Shown: positions 25,545-37,099 of the stretch, piece by piece
Position numbering within the stretch: position 1 is the stretch's first letter
Layout: each line of letters begins with the position of its first letter
Assembly: GCA_018417955.1 (NCBI GenBank)
Contig: JACTVC010000008.1
Coordinates: 1,054,001 to 1,118,000 of the forward strand
Direction of reading: 5' to 3'
DNA length: 64,000 nucleotides
Origin: Laccaria trichodermophora
Lineage: Eukaryota; Basidiomycota; Agaricomycetes; Agaricales; Hydnangiaceae
The notes under the pieces: generated by a model
The model's input: the letters and a program-made list of their open reading frames with translations, nothing else
Told to the model about the DNA's origin: nothing
The model's database searches: none
Made by a program: the position numbers and the translations under genes

Positions 25545-25773
25545 CTTGATATTCCAAAAGGCTTGCAATAAATATTACATTGTTACAACCCGACATTGAT
25601 GAGGTCATTTATGAGTGGCTTGCGACAAAGCTATTCGATGCGTGATCTGCAAAGCCTGGTAGGCCACGACGCGATCTGCCAGCAATATCCACAAGCAAGG
25701 TGCAACCTTCTACATCCTCCACAACTTATGATACCCTTCGAAATCATAATCCACTCCAGTGATTTGTGTCTTA

Positions 25774-26449
25774 TTATGAATAAAAGCGTTGACTGGAGGT
25801 GGAACGTACACCAGACCATCTCTCCAAGGAATTCGAGGAGATCGCACTAAATTCAAGCTCTCCTTCGCATTCAAAGATACCTGCGCAGCATTTGTCGGAG
25901 ACCGAATTTGGTGTCGGTACCGTGTCAAGAATATCGTCAGCCGGGTGCGATGCGTGTTCCGCCACGAAATGAGGAGTGCTGATGTCTGGCGAATGGAACG
26001 CAGATGGGAGAGGTTTGGAAGGGGGCACCGATATAACTTCGGCGTTATCGCAGGTGCAAGTATCGTCGCTATTGCCATAGCATGGTTTCGTGGAGCGACC
26101 AGATGCCAGGGCTTGAAATCTCGCCAATGAACCCGATGCTTGGGAGAGCTTCTCGAAGAGGTCTGCCGCAGCTTCTACCTTTACGATATGATTAGGCCAA
26201 ATATTCGTAAAAAGGAGAGAAAGGGAAATAAACCGTCTCCGGGTTGCGCTGGTCCATCAAACCCACTGAACCTTGAGTTGCTTTGAGCTTCCTAATTTCT
26301 TCCCTGAGCGTTACATTTTCTTCCTCTGCTTTTCGACACCGTTCTTCGAGATCGGCAATGTACCGCGCTTTTCGGTCGCGATAGTCGCGTTGCTGGATCA
26401 AAGAACGAGCAGGTGGTTTCGTAAGGTCTTTTTTGCGACCCCTGGGCAT
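25774..26449 (-). CDS. bZIP transcription factor
   Basis: Starts MPRGRKKDLTKPPARSL and continues through a basic region (IQQRDYRDRKARYIADLEER) into a short leucine zipper with heptads CRKAEEENVTLREEIRKLKA. The basic region has QQRDYRDRK where classical bZIPs have NxxAAxxxR, a variant typical of some fungal bZIPs. One intron (about 26159-26220) joins into EAAADLFEKLSQASGSLARF. Exon 2 is Ser/Pro-rich with two Cys clusters (DDTCTCDNAEV; SDKCCAGIFECEGEL) recalling the redox-sensitive Cys regions of Yap1-type factors, an analogy only. Stop at 25774; a further small exon cannot be excluded. An in-frame ATG five codons upstream (26464) is an alternative start. Confidence 0.7.
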
Positions 26450-26871
26450 GTTGGGAGGTCGCAATTCAAAATGAAAACCAAATTCAGGCCATGATGCGTT
26501 ATGTCGGAGTTTTCTGATTCGGCATCACAACCGTTCCTATCAAAATTGCCGTTATAAATAGGAGCAACTAAAGAGTTTTTGGTTACGACTTTGGTCCCAT
26601 CCAGGGTGGCAACCTGGTTACAACAGGTGGCAACGGGAGTTCTGGCGTGATTGTAGCCAATTTTGGGCTAAAAAATGGAAAAATAGATAACTTTCGACAG
26701 TTACCACTGGTCAGAATGCCGATTCAATGCCGTGCCAATTTCAGCTGGTTGTGACAAAAGAAATAAATCTCCGACATAAGTCACGTGAATCGTCATCACA
26801 ACTCCAACTGATAACAAAAAAAAGAAAAGGTTAGCGCTCCGAGTCATATTTCTCCAATCATCCTGACGGGC

Positions 26872-29800
26872 ATGGAGGACAATCGACTTGCGAGGGTGCT
26901 GGCCAGACTTCAAAACCTCCCCTCCATTTCTCTTCCCACCGATTACCCACGTCCTACAGGATCGAACAAGCTCGTTGAGGCCGTTCATCTTACCCAGCTA
27001 TCTGAACAAACCTCACTCAGCCTCCTCAAACTCGTTTTGTACACAGAAGACGAAGATGAAGACGAGGATGAAGTTCAGAGCGGCGTCAAGCGACCATCGG
27101 CGTTCCATTTGCTTTTAGCAGCCTTCACCGTTCTCTTGCATCGGTACACTGGTGATACGGACATCGTCATCGGCTCTTCTTCCGCCGCTGTCAGGGAACC
27201 CCTTGTGCTCCGACTTTCCGTCGATCCTACGGATCCATACTGGGCGATTGTCAGGCGCGTTCAACAAATTGAGAGCGAAGCTGAGTCGGACGCTGTTCCA
27301 TTCGATGTGCTCACGCGCGCCCTGAGCAAAGGAAAGGATGACGGGGTCGAAGGGCCACTTTTCCGTGTCCGATTCTTCGACGAAACAGACGAACCCAAGG
27401 ACAACTTTATCCGATCTACAAACCTATCTTCAGACCTAACCATCTTTATTACGCGCCCACCCACTTCGACTCGCGCCTCCATCGCTCCTCGGATATCCTT
27501 GAGGATTTTATACAATTCCCTGCTATTCACATCCGCTCGAATAACTTGCATCGTCGACCAGTTATCCGTTCTCCTCCGCAAGGTCGCCTCAAATCCCCTT
27601 GCCCCCGTAGGTGCTGTACCTCTCCTTACCCCGACACAAAAGGCCAAATTACCTGTCCCAACGGCCGATCTCAATTGGTGTGACTGGAAGGGTGCCATCA
27701 CCGATGTTTTCTCACAAAATGCACGTCGTTGGCCTGAGCACCCTTGCGTCGTTCAGTATCTCCCTCCAGAGTCCTTGAATGACCCTCAAAAAAGCATCAC
27801 TTTCTCTTATGATGCGATCCTGCGCGCGTCCAACGTTCTTTCGCACCACCTTATCAAGAGCGGTGTGCAAAGAGAAGAGGTTGTCATGGTTTATGCCCAT
27901 CGCAGTGTCGATCTAGTTGTTGCGGTTATGGCTGTGCTCAAGGCTGGTGCAACGTTCTCAGTCATAGGTTTGCATCAATCATTCGTTTTGAAACACCACT
28001 ACTGACCCATCATCATCTTCCATCAGATCCTGCCTATCCTGCGTCTCGACAAATTATTTACCTCCGTGTTGCCCAACCCCGAGGATTGGTCGTATTGAAA
28101 GGCGCTGGGACAATCAGCCCTTCTGTACGCGAATTCCTTTCTGAAGAATTGCATATCCGAGTCGAAGTTCCCGCGCTTGAAGTGTTCCCTGACGGCAGCA
28201 TTTCAGGGGGCATTGACACGGATGGGCAGGATATTCTTTCAGTCCACGCCCATCTTGGACATATTGACCCAAATGTGGCCCTAGGCCCTGACAGCGTTGG
28301 TACCCTCTCGTTTACCAGTGGAAGTACAGGTATACCGAAGGGCGTCAGAGGACGACACTTTAGTCTTACCCACTTCTTCCCGTGGATGGGCGAGAGATTT
28401 GGGCTGAATGAAAATTCCAAATTCACGATGCTCAGTGGGATCGCCCATGACCCTATCCAACGCGATAGTCAGTGGTCCTTCTTACTTTAGTACCAAGCTG
28501 ACGATCGACAAAGTGTTCACACCCCTCTTCTTTGGTGCTCAGCTCCGGGTTCCTACCTCTGAGGACATTGGCACTCCCGGACGCCTGGCTGAATGGATGG
28601 CGAATAGTGAAGTTACTGTTACTCATCTCACTCCAGCTATGGGTCAACTCCTCTCTGCGCAAGCTACACGTAAAATCCCCTCACTCCTCAATGCCTTCTT
28701 CGTTGGAGATGTACTTACTAAACGCGACTGCCTCAGGTTACAATCCCTTGCAGCTAACGTGAGAATCATCAACATGTACGGGACCACCGAAACCCAACGT
28801 GCCGTCTCATATTTCGCGGTCCCTCCTGTATCTGAGGACTCAACTTTCCTCGCAACACAAAAGGATATCATGCCCGCAGGCGAGGGCATGATCGATGTGC
28901 AACTTCTGGTTGTCAACAGGAACGACAGGAACGTCCCATGTGCTATTGGAGAAGTGGGCGAAATCTATGTCCGTTCAGGTGGTTTGGCGGAGGGATACCT
29001 CGATCAGGACGCAACAGCAGAGAAGTTTGTGACGAATTGGTTCTCGGCCAACTCTTCTCCGAGAAAGGATACCATTTTGCACCCAGTAGACGGGCTCGCT
29101 GGCCCCGAGGCACTGTATTGGAAGGGCATCCGGGACAGGATGTATCGTTCTGGAGACCTCGGCCGGTATCAGCCAGATGGGATTGTTGAATGTACTGGAC
29201 GTGCGGACGACCAAGTCAAGATTCGCGGGTTCAGAATTGAACTTGGTGAAATTGATATCCATCTCAGCCAGCATCCGCTCGTGCGGGAGAACGTCACTCT
29301 TGTGCGAAGAGATAAGGACGAGGAGAAAATCTTGGTCAGCTATTTCGTACCTCTGGAGGGACCGGATTTGGATGGATTCGCGAGCGATATCCCTGATGAT
29401 GAGGGTACTATTGTGAGGGGTATGAAGAAGTATAGGCGACTTATCAAGGATATCCGGGAACATCTCAAGAAAAAGTTGCCAAGCTACAGCGTTCCAACTT
29501 GTATGTGCATTATGCCCTTTCAATTCAGACCGTGCTAACTTGACTTCCCACTCTAGTATTTGTGCCTCTCAAGCGCATGCCCTTGAACCCAAATGGAAAA
29601 ATTGACAAACCAGCTCTGCCCTTCCCGGATACCGCTCAGGCATCCTATGCAGCCCCACTAACGCGCAAGGCAAGCTCAACAGAAGAAACAATGTGTTCTC
29701 TTTGGGCAAACATCCTACCCAATGCACCCAAGCCCATACCTCTGGATGAAAGTTTCTTTGATCTTGGAGGTCATTCGATCCTCGCCACACGTCTCATCTT

Positions 29801-31394
29801 CGAGATTCGTAAAGTGTTTGTGGTCAGCGCACCTCTGGGCTTGACCTTTGAACAACCTACCATCTCTGGGCTGGTCAATGCCGTCGATGCTCTGAGAAAT
29901 GCCGATCTTGGGTTGGAGGCACAACCTCCTGTGGAGATTGTTCCGGGCACTCCTGCTGTGGAAACGAAAGCACTGCCTTTGGAGTACGGCCAGGATTACG
30001 TTCAGCTCCTCGACAAACTGCAGTCTTCGTACCCTTCTATCCCTGCGGACTTTGGCGAGCGTCCTGTTACGGTTTTCCTCACTGGGGCCACTGGATTCTT
30101 GGGTGCATTTGTTCTCAAAGATTTGCTGTCGAGAACTGGTAGGGTTCAGAAAGTGATTTGTTTGGTTCGTGCATCGAGCGCAAAGAGCGGTTTGGATCGA
30201 TTGAAGGAAGGTTCAACCAATCGAGGGGTATGGGATGATGCTTGGGTGTCAAGTGGCAGGCTTGAAGTTGTGGTTGGTGACCTTGCTTTGAGTCAGCTGG
30301 GATTGGGGAAAGATGACTGGGATCGAATTGCGACTGAGGCGGATGTTGTTGTCCATAATGGAGCTTTGGTAGGTCTTTCTCACGTTAGCCCCTTCGTATT
30401 AATTGACATTGGTTAGGTTCACTGGGTCTACCCATACGAGAAACTCCGCTCAGCAAACGTGTTGTCGACTCTCGCAACCATCGACCTTGCGTCGAGTGGC
30501 AAGCCCAAGCTCCTTGTCTTCGTTTCATCCACTTCTGCAGTCGATACCGAGCACTACGTGCAACTCTCGGAATCCCTTGCGCAAAGCTCATCAGAATTTA
30601 CTGGCGTCCCAGAGAGTGACGACCTTGAAGGAGCCAAGTCATCGTTGAAAACTGGCTATGGCCAGACTAAGTGGGTCTCTGAAAAGCTGCTTTTTGAAGC
30701 TGGTCGGAGAGGCTTGAGAGGGCACATTGTGCGGCCAGGGTATGTCGTTGGTGACTCGCGATCGGCGGGTAAGTTCTTCAGTCCTTCTTTGTCGAACTTC
30801 AACTGAATGGGTTCCTTAGTGACCAATACGGACGACTTCATCTGGCGTATGGTCAAAGGATGTGTGCAGTTGGGACTCGTACCCGACATCAACAACACCA
30901 TCAACATGGTCCCAGTCGACCACGTCGCCCTGTGCACCTCACTCGCCGCCGTCTCCCCTCTCCCCAATGCACCCCTATCGGTTCTGCATATCACCGCGAG
31001 CCCCTTGCCCACCTTCAACGGCATGCTCTCCTCACTCGCACAGTACGGGTTCCCCACTGAACCATGCGAATACGTCGTCTGGCGCAGGAAGCTCGAGCAA
31101 CACGTCATGGAGGTCCAGGATAACGCCCTTTTCCCACTTCTCCACTTCGTCCTGGACGATCTGCCAACCAGCACCAAGGCGCCGGAGTTGGACGATAGGA
31201 ATACCCGGGCGATCTTGAAGGCCCATACAGGCCCAACGGCGAAGACGGTCGATGAGGGGTTGATGGGGTTGTATTTGGCCTGGTTGGTCGAGGCGGGGTT
31301 CCTTCCCAAACCTACTCTGGAAAAGCCGGAGAAAAGGTTGCCGGTGTTGGAGAATGCGGGAAATATTAAAGCTGCTGGGCGGAGTGGTGTTTAA
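26872..31394 (+). CDS. LYS2: L-2-aminoadipate reductase (alpha-aminoadipate reductase)
   Basis: Large NRPS-like enzyme of the fungal lysine pathway. It adenylates alpha-aminoadipate, loads it on a carrier domain and reduces it with NADPH to the semialdehyde; it must be phosphopantetheinylated. Domains in order: N-terminal region with condensation-like traces ([20 protein letters not shown]); adenylation domain with [20 protein letters not shown] (A3), [15 protein letters not shown] (A5), [20 protein letters not shown] and [14 protein letters not shown] (A7/A8); a conserved [15 protein letters not shown] linker; carrier domain [19 protein letters not shown] with the Ser attachment site; thioester reductase with [19 protein letters not shown] (NADPH loop), [15 protein letters not shown] (Tyr-x3-Lys) and [13 protein letters not shown]. 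At least five introns. ATG at 26872, TAA at 31392-31394. Full length, all key motifs intact. Confidence 0.94.
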
Positions 31395-31651
31395 AATTTA
31401 GTTAGGTGTGGCTTGCTTGCTCTATTCATGTAAAACTAAAGAGGAGGTGCTATGTAATTGAAATTGAAGTGTATGATTGCTTTGCTATTCACCAGTTTTT
31501 GTTTACAAATTATAAATACAAAAGATCTCGACTTGAAGGGTATTTTACACGGCATGCTAGAGTACAAGATGATATCAAAACTTGATCAGAACGAAAAGGA
31601 CAACAATATTGTACAAGATGGTTGCAAGGGAAGGGAGCATCGATAGCTGTC

Positions 31652-33344
31652 TCATACTTCATCATCATCACCATCCGAGTCAAGGTTGAGAATCTGGTAT
31701 CCAAAGTCAGATAAACTGCCGTCACTGGCGCTTTCCATATGATCCCACGGAGAGCTTGACGAGGTGGTATAGCTTCCGTCCGAATGAACAGACTCGCCTG
31801 ACTGCGAAGAGGCGGGGCTAGTTGATCGATGACTCCGGACCTGGGCTACCCATTCGGTTGGGTCATACATTGGAGGAGGGCTACGAACGCCAGTGACCAG
31901 CTCAGGTTCGCCGTCACTCTCAGACGCAGATGCATCGTACGCATCGCCCACATCAATGCGCCTCTTCTTCCCATTCACCCGCTTCGAGCCCGCCGTGGCA
32001 GAATTGACAGACTCGGAATCAGTCATAGCTTCATCTTCCGAAGCCGAAGTCGACGCTGAGGAAGGCGCGGCTATATTCCTGACAGTCTCCATGCTCGAAG
32101 AGCGCTTCAAGGGATAATTCCTCTCTTCCCAGCGTAGGAGCTCCTCCCTCTCCCGTTGGTGGCGTGCGAAAAGCTCGTCCCAGAGAGACTTGGGAGCAAC
32201 GCGGAACCTGGGACTGATGCAGGTGCGCATGACCCAGTCGGTATCGAGCATGGCTAGATAGGTCGTGTCTTTCCATTCACTGTCAAAGGGCCCGAAGAAG
32301 GCACGTCGACGAGTTCCTTCGTGCCCGAATCGGCTGTGAAGAACTAGGTCAAACTCAGGTTTGTGTAGAGGATACGAGGGACTTACGATTGCATGAACAA
32401 ATTGAGCGCTCTATCTTTGGCCCAGGTATCGAGGATGATAGCTTGAATACGATGGCATGTCTGGTCTGCAAATGCAGTTTCTAAAACTTTTTCGATTGCT
32501 TTTCGTGCGTATCCCCTTTTTCTGAATGCGGGTTCTAAAATGATCCCGATGTTGAGTTCACCAACGTGTAAGAGGTCGCCGTAGTTCTGCGATGATGTCA
32601 GGTAGACGATGCCAACTAGGGGTTCGTTGCCAGGCAGTGCAGGAGGGGTCCAATGCCATTCATTTTTGGAATCGGAGTTTATGTCGTTGTTGTCGTCGTA
32701 GAGCGAAACTTGGGAGGCTGGGACAAACTTTGGGGGGTTAGAGGGGGTCTTGTAGTCATCCCAAATAGATGATATCGCATTCGAGCTGGAGGGCTGTTGT
32801 GCTTTAAACTCGGAGTAATGATTGTCCAAGTACGCATCCAAGCTCAACTCATCCGAGGTGCCGTTATTGTGGGCGTTTAAGGGCTTAATGGCAGGCGGTT
32901 CAGGAGCGGCAGACGATCCTTTTTGCGGTACCAAAGTCAGCGAGCTTGAATGAGGAACAACGTCATCATTTGATTTTATCGGTGAACTGCACCTCTTGGG
33001 CGTTCTCTATATGTCAACGTCAATCTCCATTCGTCCAAGAGCTTTTTTTATAGGCAACTCACGGTTGGCTCTTCGTCCATAGACCAAGTCGATTCTTGGT
33101 CACTTTCTGGTGCTGTGCATTTTTGTTGAGTGAGTTCGTCCACCTCTGTTATGACTCCAAAGAAATAGGCGCTGTGCGCAAAGGTTATCAGATCTAGCTC
33201 GGGGTTCGATGCATCCACCGTGAGCAGCTGGAGCTGCTCAAATAGGGCGCTTAAGGCATCTAAGTTGTCGTCTTGCCCTTGCAGGCCTCGCGAGATTTTG
33301 ACTCCTTTCACTGAGTCGGCGGAAGTGTTGGAACAGGCTGGCAT
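31652..33344 (-). CDS. GNAT-family N-acetyltransferase with acidic Ser-rich tail
   Basis: Spliced minus-strand gene. Exon 1 (33048-33344) starts MPACSNTSADSVKGVKISRG. After a short second exon the third (to about 32392) gives the acetyltransferase fold: EPLVGIVYLTSSQNYGDLLH, VGELNIGIILEPAFRKRGYA with the acetyl-CoA loop (Q/R-x-x-G-x-G/A seen as RKRGYA), KAIEKVLETAFADQTCHRIQ and DTWAKDRALNLFMQSRFGHE. The last exon continues RRRAFFGPFDSEWKDTTYLA and ends in a long disordered tail rich in Ser, Asp and Glu with the basic patch SKRVNGKKRRIDVG (possible nuclear signal). The substrate is unknown. Stop at 31652-31654. The gene is convergent with LYS2. Confidence 0.74.
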
Positions 33345-33404
33345 GGTGGTGGTGAGTCAACTAGTAAGGTAAGGTGGGTATTGAGTCAATAGACGCCCGA
33401 AGGC

Positions 33405-35035
33405 CTAGTTATATCGGTGCCGTTCCGACCGCCGTGCTTGCAAACTGCAAATCATGTGGGCAGAATACGTAAAGGTGTTGCAGGGTGTGGAGATAAGGTG
33501 CCAGGAGGTTGCATGAGTACTTGCACCTAGAGATGGTGATGGTACTTGAGCTTGAATACCAAAGGAAATATGACGTTCTATTTTGACCAAATCTGGAATA
33601 ACCACCATCAAATGGAGGAAACGGACCTCCAGACTCCTCCCCATCCAACGTCACCCACACGCGGCCCCCATATCTTATCCAGGCATCGTATGCGCCGTCT
33701 TTCTCGCCGACGACCACCGATTATCCAGCAACTTTCGATATAAGTAGACTCTCCCGAAGGGCAAGCCTCAGGTAATACCGATACTCTTCCCGCTCTTTCT
33801 GGGGTACGCTCGGCAAGAAAATAAGTTCTGATAGGCGCCGGTTGGTATCAGACTACGGCACATCGATACGGTCCCCTGTATACACGAACATCTCGGGAAA
33901 TGTGGCTTGCATGAAAAATGGCGCGACGACTGCGCTTTGCCAGTCGGTCATCCCAGTGAGTTGTGCCGGGTTTTTCTTTGTGGCGTGGACGTTGAACGTT
34001 CCAGAGAGCGAATTATCGATGTCACAGGGTAGGCCTGCATTTCCATGCGCGGCTGGATCTTGGGGTTGGTCAAATTTGTCGAGGACCTCCAGATGGTCTT
34101 CTACAGTGTGGAAAGGTAGACGGCGGTGACGCTGTGATTGCCTTTCAGACGCGTATTTCTTGATACATGCACGCTCCAAGTCAGCCGCTGCCAGCAGAAA
34201 AGAGGTCATAACAGGTCCTATAGGGGAAGTAAGTGAAAGCGGAGAAGTTCAGCCTCTACGTCCACGGGCCTCGGTCAGCATCCAACGTCTCCCTCCCATC
34301 TTGCTACCACAACCGATCGGCAATGTGCCCAATCCTACACTTCTCCCTCACCCCAGTAAACCTCCCGAAAAACTCCGGATCCTCCGTTGGCTCAAGGTTC
34401 TCATTAACCAAGTTCTTCCGGTACAGCGGGCGCGTCTGCAACTTGGGGAGGACATCCTCCTTGAAATAAAAACTCTCAATCTTATCAAACGGCGCACTCA
34501 AAACGCGTTTTCCACGTCCAAAAATTGCATGAAAACTTCGTCACTGCATTTGCCTTTTGCACCTTTTCCCAAGTGCCACACTGTCTAATCTTTCCATTAC
34601 GATGTATTCCGTGCCTTCTGGGTTGTCTTGGCGGTGGGGATTGTGGGCCAATATGCGGGGAGCCACGATTTCGAGCACATCTATTGCGAATTCCATGTTG
34701 GCCGCTTCTCACTCACGGTGGAGAGGAACGAAGGGCCGGCGTGCTTGGCTGGGATTCACGATGGCTTATTGGTCGTTATCGAAATGGAGGTGGATGGCCT
34801 TGCTATACAACCCTTCGACGCGTCTTTCAGCTGAGATTGGTAAGTATGTATGTGTTCGATTACCTACCTTGCGATGCAGCTCAAAAGCTAGTCTTTTTAC
34901 AGTTCACAAGGACTCGATTCCTGGACAACGAAAAAGAAGGTCGTCAGGGCACCGAATTTTCAAGATGGGTGGCCACGGGCAGAACGAGAATTCCACAATG
35001 TCCCTTTGACATCGCAGAGCTCCGAGTGTTGGTCT
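33405..35035 (-). pseudogene. Decayed aminoglycoside-phosphotransferase-like (APH) kinase
   Basis: Remains of an APH/choline-kinase-like protein of a family that is large in agarics and not tied to antibiotic resistance there. Recognisable pieces lie collinear on the minus strand: AANMEFAIDVLEIVAPRILA, PEGTEYIVMERLDSVALGKR, SFYFKEDVLPKLQTRPLYRK, RIGHIADRLW, DGRETLDADRGPW, then LTGMTDWQSAVVAPFFMQAT and FPEMFVYTGDRIDVP. They sit in different frames or are split by stops: after LGKR a stop follows within six codons; DRLW is followed directly by TAG; DRGPWT by TAG; RIDVP by a stop. The catalytic HxDxxxxN stretch expected just before the DWQS block is not recognisable. No single splice model repairs all the breaks, so I call it a pseudogene. 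Confidence 0.65.
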
Positions 35036-35171
35036 AGTTTCCAAATTCCGCCACCCCCTTGGGTATTGATACAATCTAAAACGAGTCACACTATGGAGTG
35101 ACTACGGAGATGGAGAATGAGATGGGGAAGAGTCGCGAGCGAGTCAGGATGGTAACAAGTAATAGTCACTT

Positions 35172-36650
35172 TCATCCCAAAATATGTTTCATCTTCAGCA
35201 GAGAATTTATCCTGGGCGCCTCGACGTCGAACTTGCAATGGTTTTTTTCATCGTATAGCCAAGACCAAATCCCTTCCGCCCTAGCTGGTGCGACGTCCCT
35301 CACAGCACTATCTCCTATATAAATCATATCATCCGGCGTGATTCCAAATTTCTGTAATACTGCGCCAAAAAGTCCATCGATCTTTGATTTCCCCATATCA
35401 TTCGTTGTCACCAGAATATCAATGTATGGTGCGATATCGAGGGCTGTGATGGTCCATTGTTGAGCATCCAAAGGTCCTTCGGTTATGATCATAATTTTCT
35501 TGCTGAGAACGCGAATGTGTTGTAGTAGATGAAGGGCGCCTGGTTTGAGCTGCAATGATTTTTCTAGGGTATCCTTGTACAAATCGGCGAGGTGATCCAG
35601 GAGTCCTTCGTCGGAAGCAAGGGTGTGTGATTCCAGCAACGCACAAAAGCGCTCTTTTCTATACTCGGTGGAGGTTCTGCCATCAGTGAAGGCGCTGGAT
35701 GTCTTCTGTGAGAGAATAGTGGAGTATGTAGATGAAAGATCATCGACGGCGATGTGGTGGGCGATGTGGAGGTACTGGAAGATTGCAGCCGCAGCTGCAC
35801 TGGATGCCTTTCGGAATTCGTGGAGGGTGTCGTCCAAATCGAACGCGAACCAGACTTTTTCATGCAAAAGGTTGCGCATCTTTTCCACCTGTGATCCGCA
35901 GACATCCATATATAATTTCCCCGGCGCGGACTCAATAAACTCTACTTCTGAGATAGATAAAAGGCCGTGGGACAGAATCTGCTGTGGAACAGAGTTGTAT
36001 GACCGCACTGTGTGGGATAGGCCATCGGAAGCAGGGGGATCGCCACTGTAAACATCCTCGCTGTTGAGGAGGAAGTCACTCGAGGAATGTTTGAATGAGA
36101 GCATGCTCAATGAAAAGTCGATATCCATATACTCGCAGACGGTCCTGATGGTTTCTTCAGAGTTTGAAACGAGGTCCTCGTAGGTGAGGACGTGACACTC
36201 TGGGTGGTCTTTGTGCATGTTATGCAGGCTAGTGTAGCACATCGCGAAGCTATATATGTCCGACCATCCAACAGCTTTCCAGCTATCAAATGCGCGAATC
36301 GGATCTCGAAATAAGAATGCCGGTTTAGTGAACTCGTAGGCCGCGGCGTCTGGAATAATAACATAGTCGCACTTTCCCGTATCGCGAGAATGACTAAACT
36401 CCTCATTGGAGACAAGGGTGCGAGAACCTTTTGAAAGCGCATCTTGGTAGACTTTGTGAGAAGTGGGAGAAGTGAAGATGGTGTAGTCTGGCTTAAAGGA
36501 CGTGTCTTCGGGGTAGTTGCCCTGTAAAACGAGGCGGCTCGTCGCAGAACAAGATGAAGCTTCGCGGAAGACGCGCATCAAGAGAGTAGATCCGGAACGG
36601 GGCACACAGACTAGGAGGCGAACCTGAAGGGTGTGTTCGTTGGTGGTCAT
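35172..36650 (-). CDS. Sulfotransferase-like / HAD hydrolase fusion protein
   Basis: One uninterrupted reading frame of about 490 codons with two enzyme modules. Residues about 1-250 resemble P-loop sulfotransferases: VRLLVCVPRSGSTLLMRVF holds the PAPS 5'-phosphate loop, AFLFRDPIRAFDSWKAVGW the 3'-phosphate region (RDP..R..S) and CHVLTYEDLVSNSEETIRTV the family's ED..V block. Residues about 265-490 are a HAD hydrolase: FDLDDTLHEF (motif I nucleophile DxD), KKIMIITEGPLDAQQWT (motif II Thr), TNDMGKSKIDG (motif III Lys) and DMIYIGDSAVRDVAPARAEG (motif IV). All HAD catalytic residues are present. Substrates are unknown. The ATG at 36650 gives MTTNEHTLQVRLLV; an in-frame ATG at 36752 would add 34 residues. 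No intron is needed. Confidence 0.77.
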   Translation of the reverse strand: MTTNEHTLQVRLLVCVPRSGSTLLMRVFREASSCSATSRLVLQGNYPEDTSFKPDYTIFTSPTSHKVYQDALSKGSRTLVSNEEFSHSRDTGKCDYVIIPDAAAYEFTKPAFLFRDPIRAFDSWKAVGWSDIYSFAMCYTSLHNMHKDHPECHVLTYEDLVSNSEETIRTVCEYMDIDFSLSMLSFKHSSSDFLLNSEDVYSGDPPASDGLSHTVRSYNSVPQQILSHGLLSISEVEFIESAPGKLYMDVCGSQVEKMRNLLHEKVWFAFDLDDTLHEFRKASSAAAAAIFQYLHIAHHIAVDDLSSTYSTILSQKTSSAFTDGRTSTEYRKERFCALLESHTLASDEGLLDHLADLYKDTLEKSLQLKPGALHLLQHIRVLSKKIMIITEGPLDAQQWTITALDIAPYIDILVTTNDMGKSKIDGLFGAVLQKFGITPDDMIYIGDSAVRDVAPARAEGIWSWLYDEKNHCKFDVEAPRINSLLKMKHILG

Positions 36651-37099
36651 GGTCAAATGTGCTAGTGGGTTGTTAAAGGAATAAAATGGGCTGCATGGAG
36701 CTGAAATCGTCATCAACGATAACAGGATTGAATCACGGGCCGGGTTACTCACACAGACGTTTAGGACAGCAAGAATTCAAAACATTTTGGGGAGGAGCAA
36801 GATACACGACAGTGAAAGTTAAGATAGGCTAGTGTTGTGAAAGGCGCACGCAACCTGAGTCCTACCTACTTTATCATTCATGTGTTTTACACTTCCCTTG
36901 GCCTTCGTGTTTATCCCCATCTTTACATTACCCTTGACCCTACCTACCTACAGTATATAAGGACCTGTCTGTAGCTCGTAAATTCCCCAGAAGCGAATAC
37001 AGAGTCATTCAAACGGTCTGTTGTTCGCGTGTGCCGATTCCCCTGCTCCGTCACTTTCCAGTCACGGAGTCACGAAATCGTCACACAACCAAAGTACAT
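36651..37099. other. Intergenic region with TATA-like motif
   Basis: Upstream flank of the sulfotransferase-HAD gene. A TATA-like stretch (TATATAAGG, about 36954-36962) lies on the plus strand; no plus-strand gene that would use it is apparent. No coding frame is supported. Confidence 0.35.

Noticed and set aside
26872..31394. NRPS-like natural-product enzyme
   Set aside because: The adenylation, carrier and reductase order and internal motifs are those of alpha-aminoadipate reductase; no biosynthetic neighbours are present.
33405..35035. Aminoglycoside resistance gene
   Set aside because: The match is to the broad APH-like kinase fold common in agarics, and the copy is broken.
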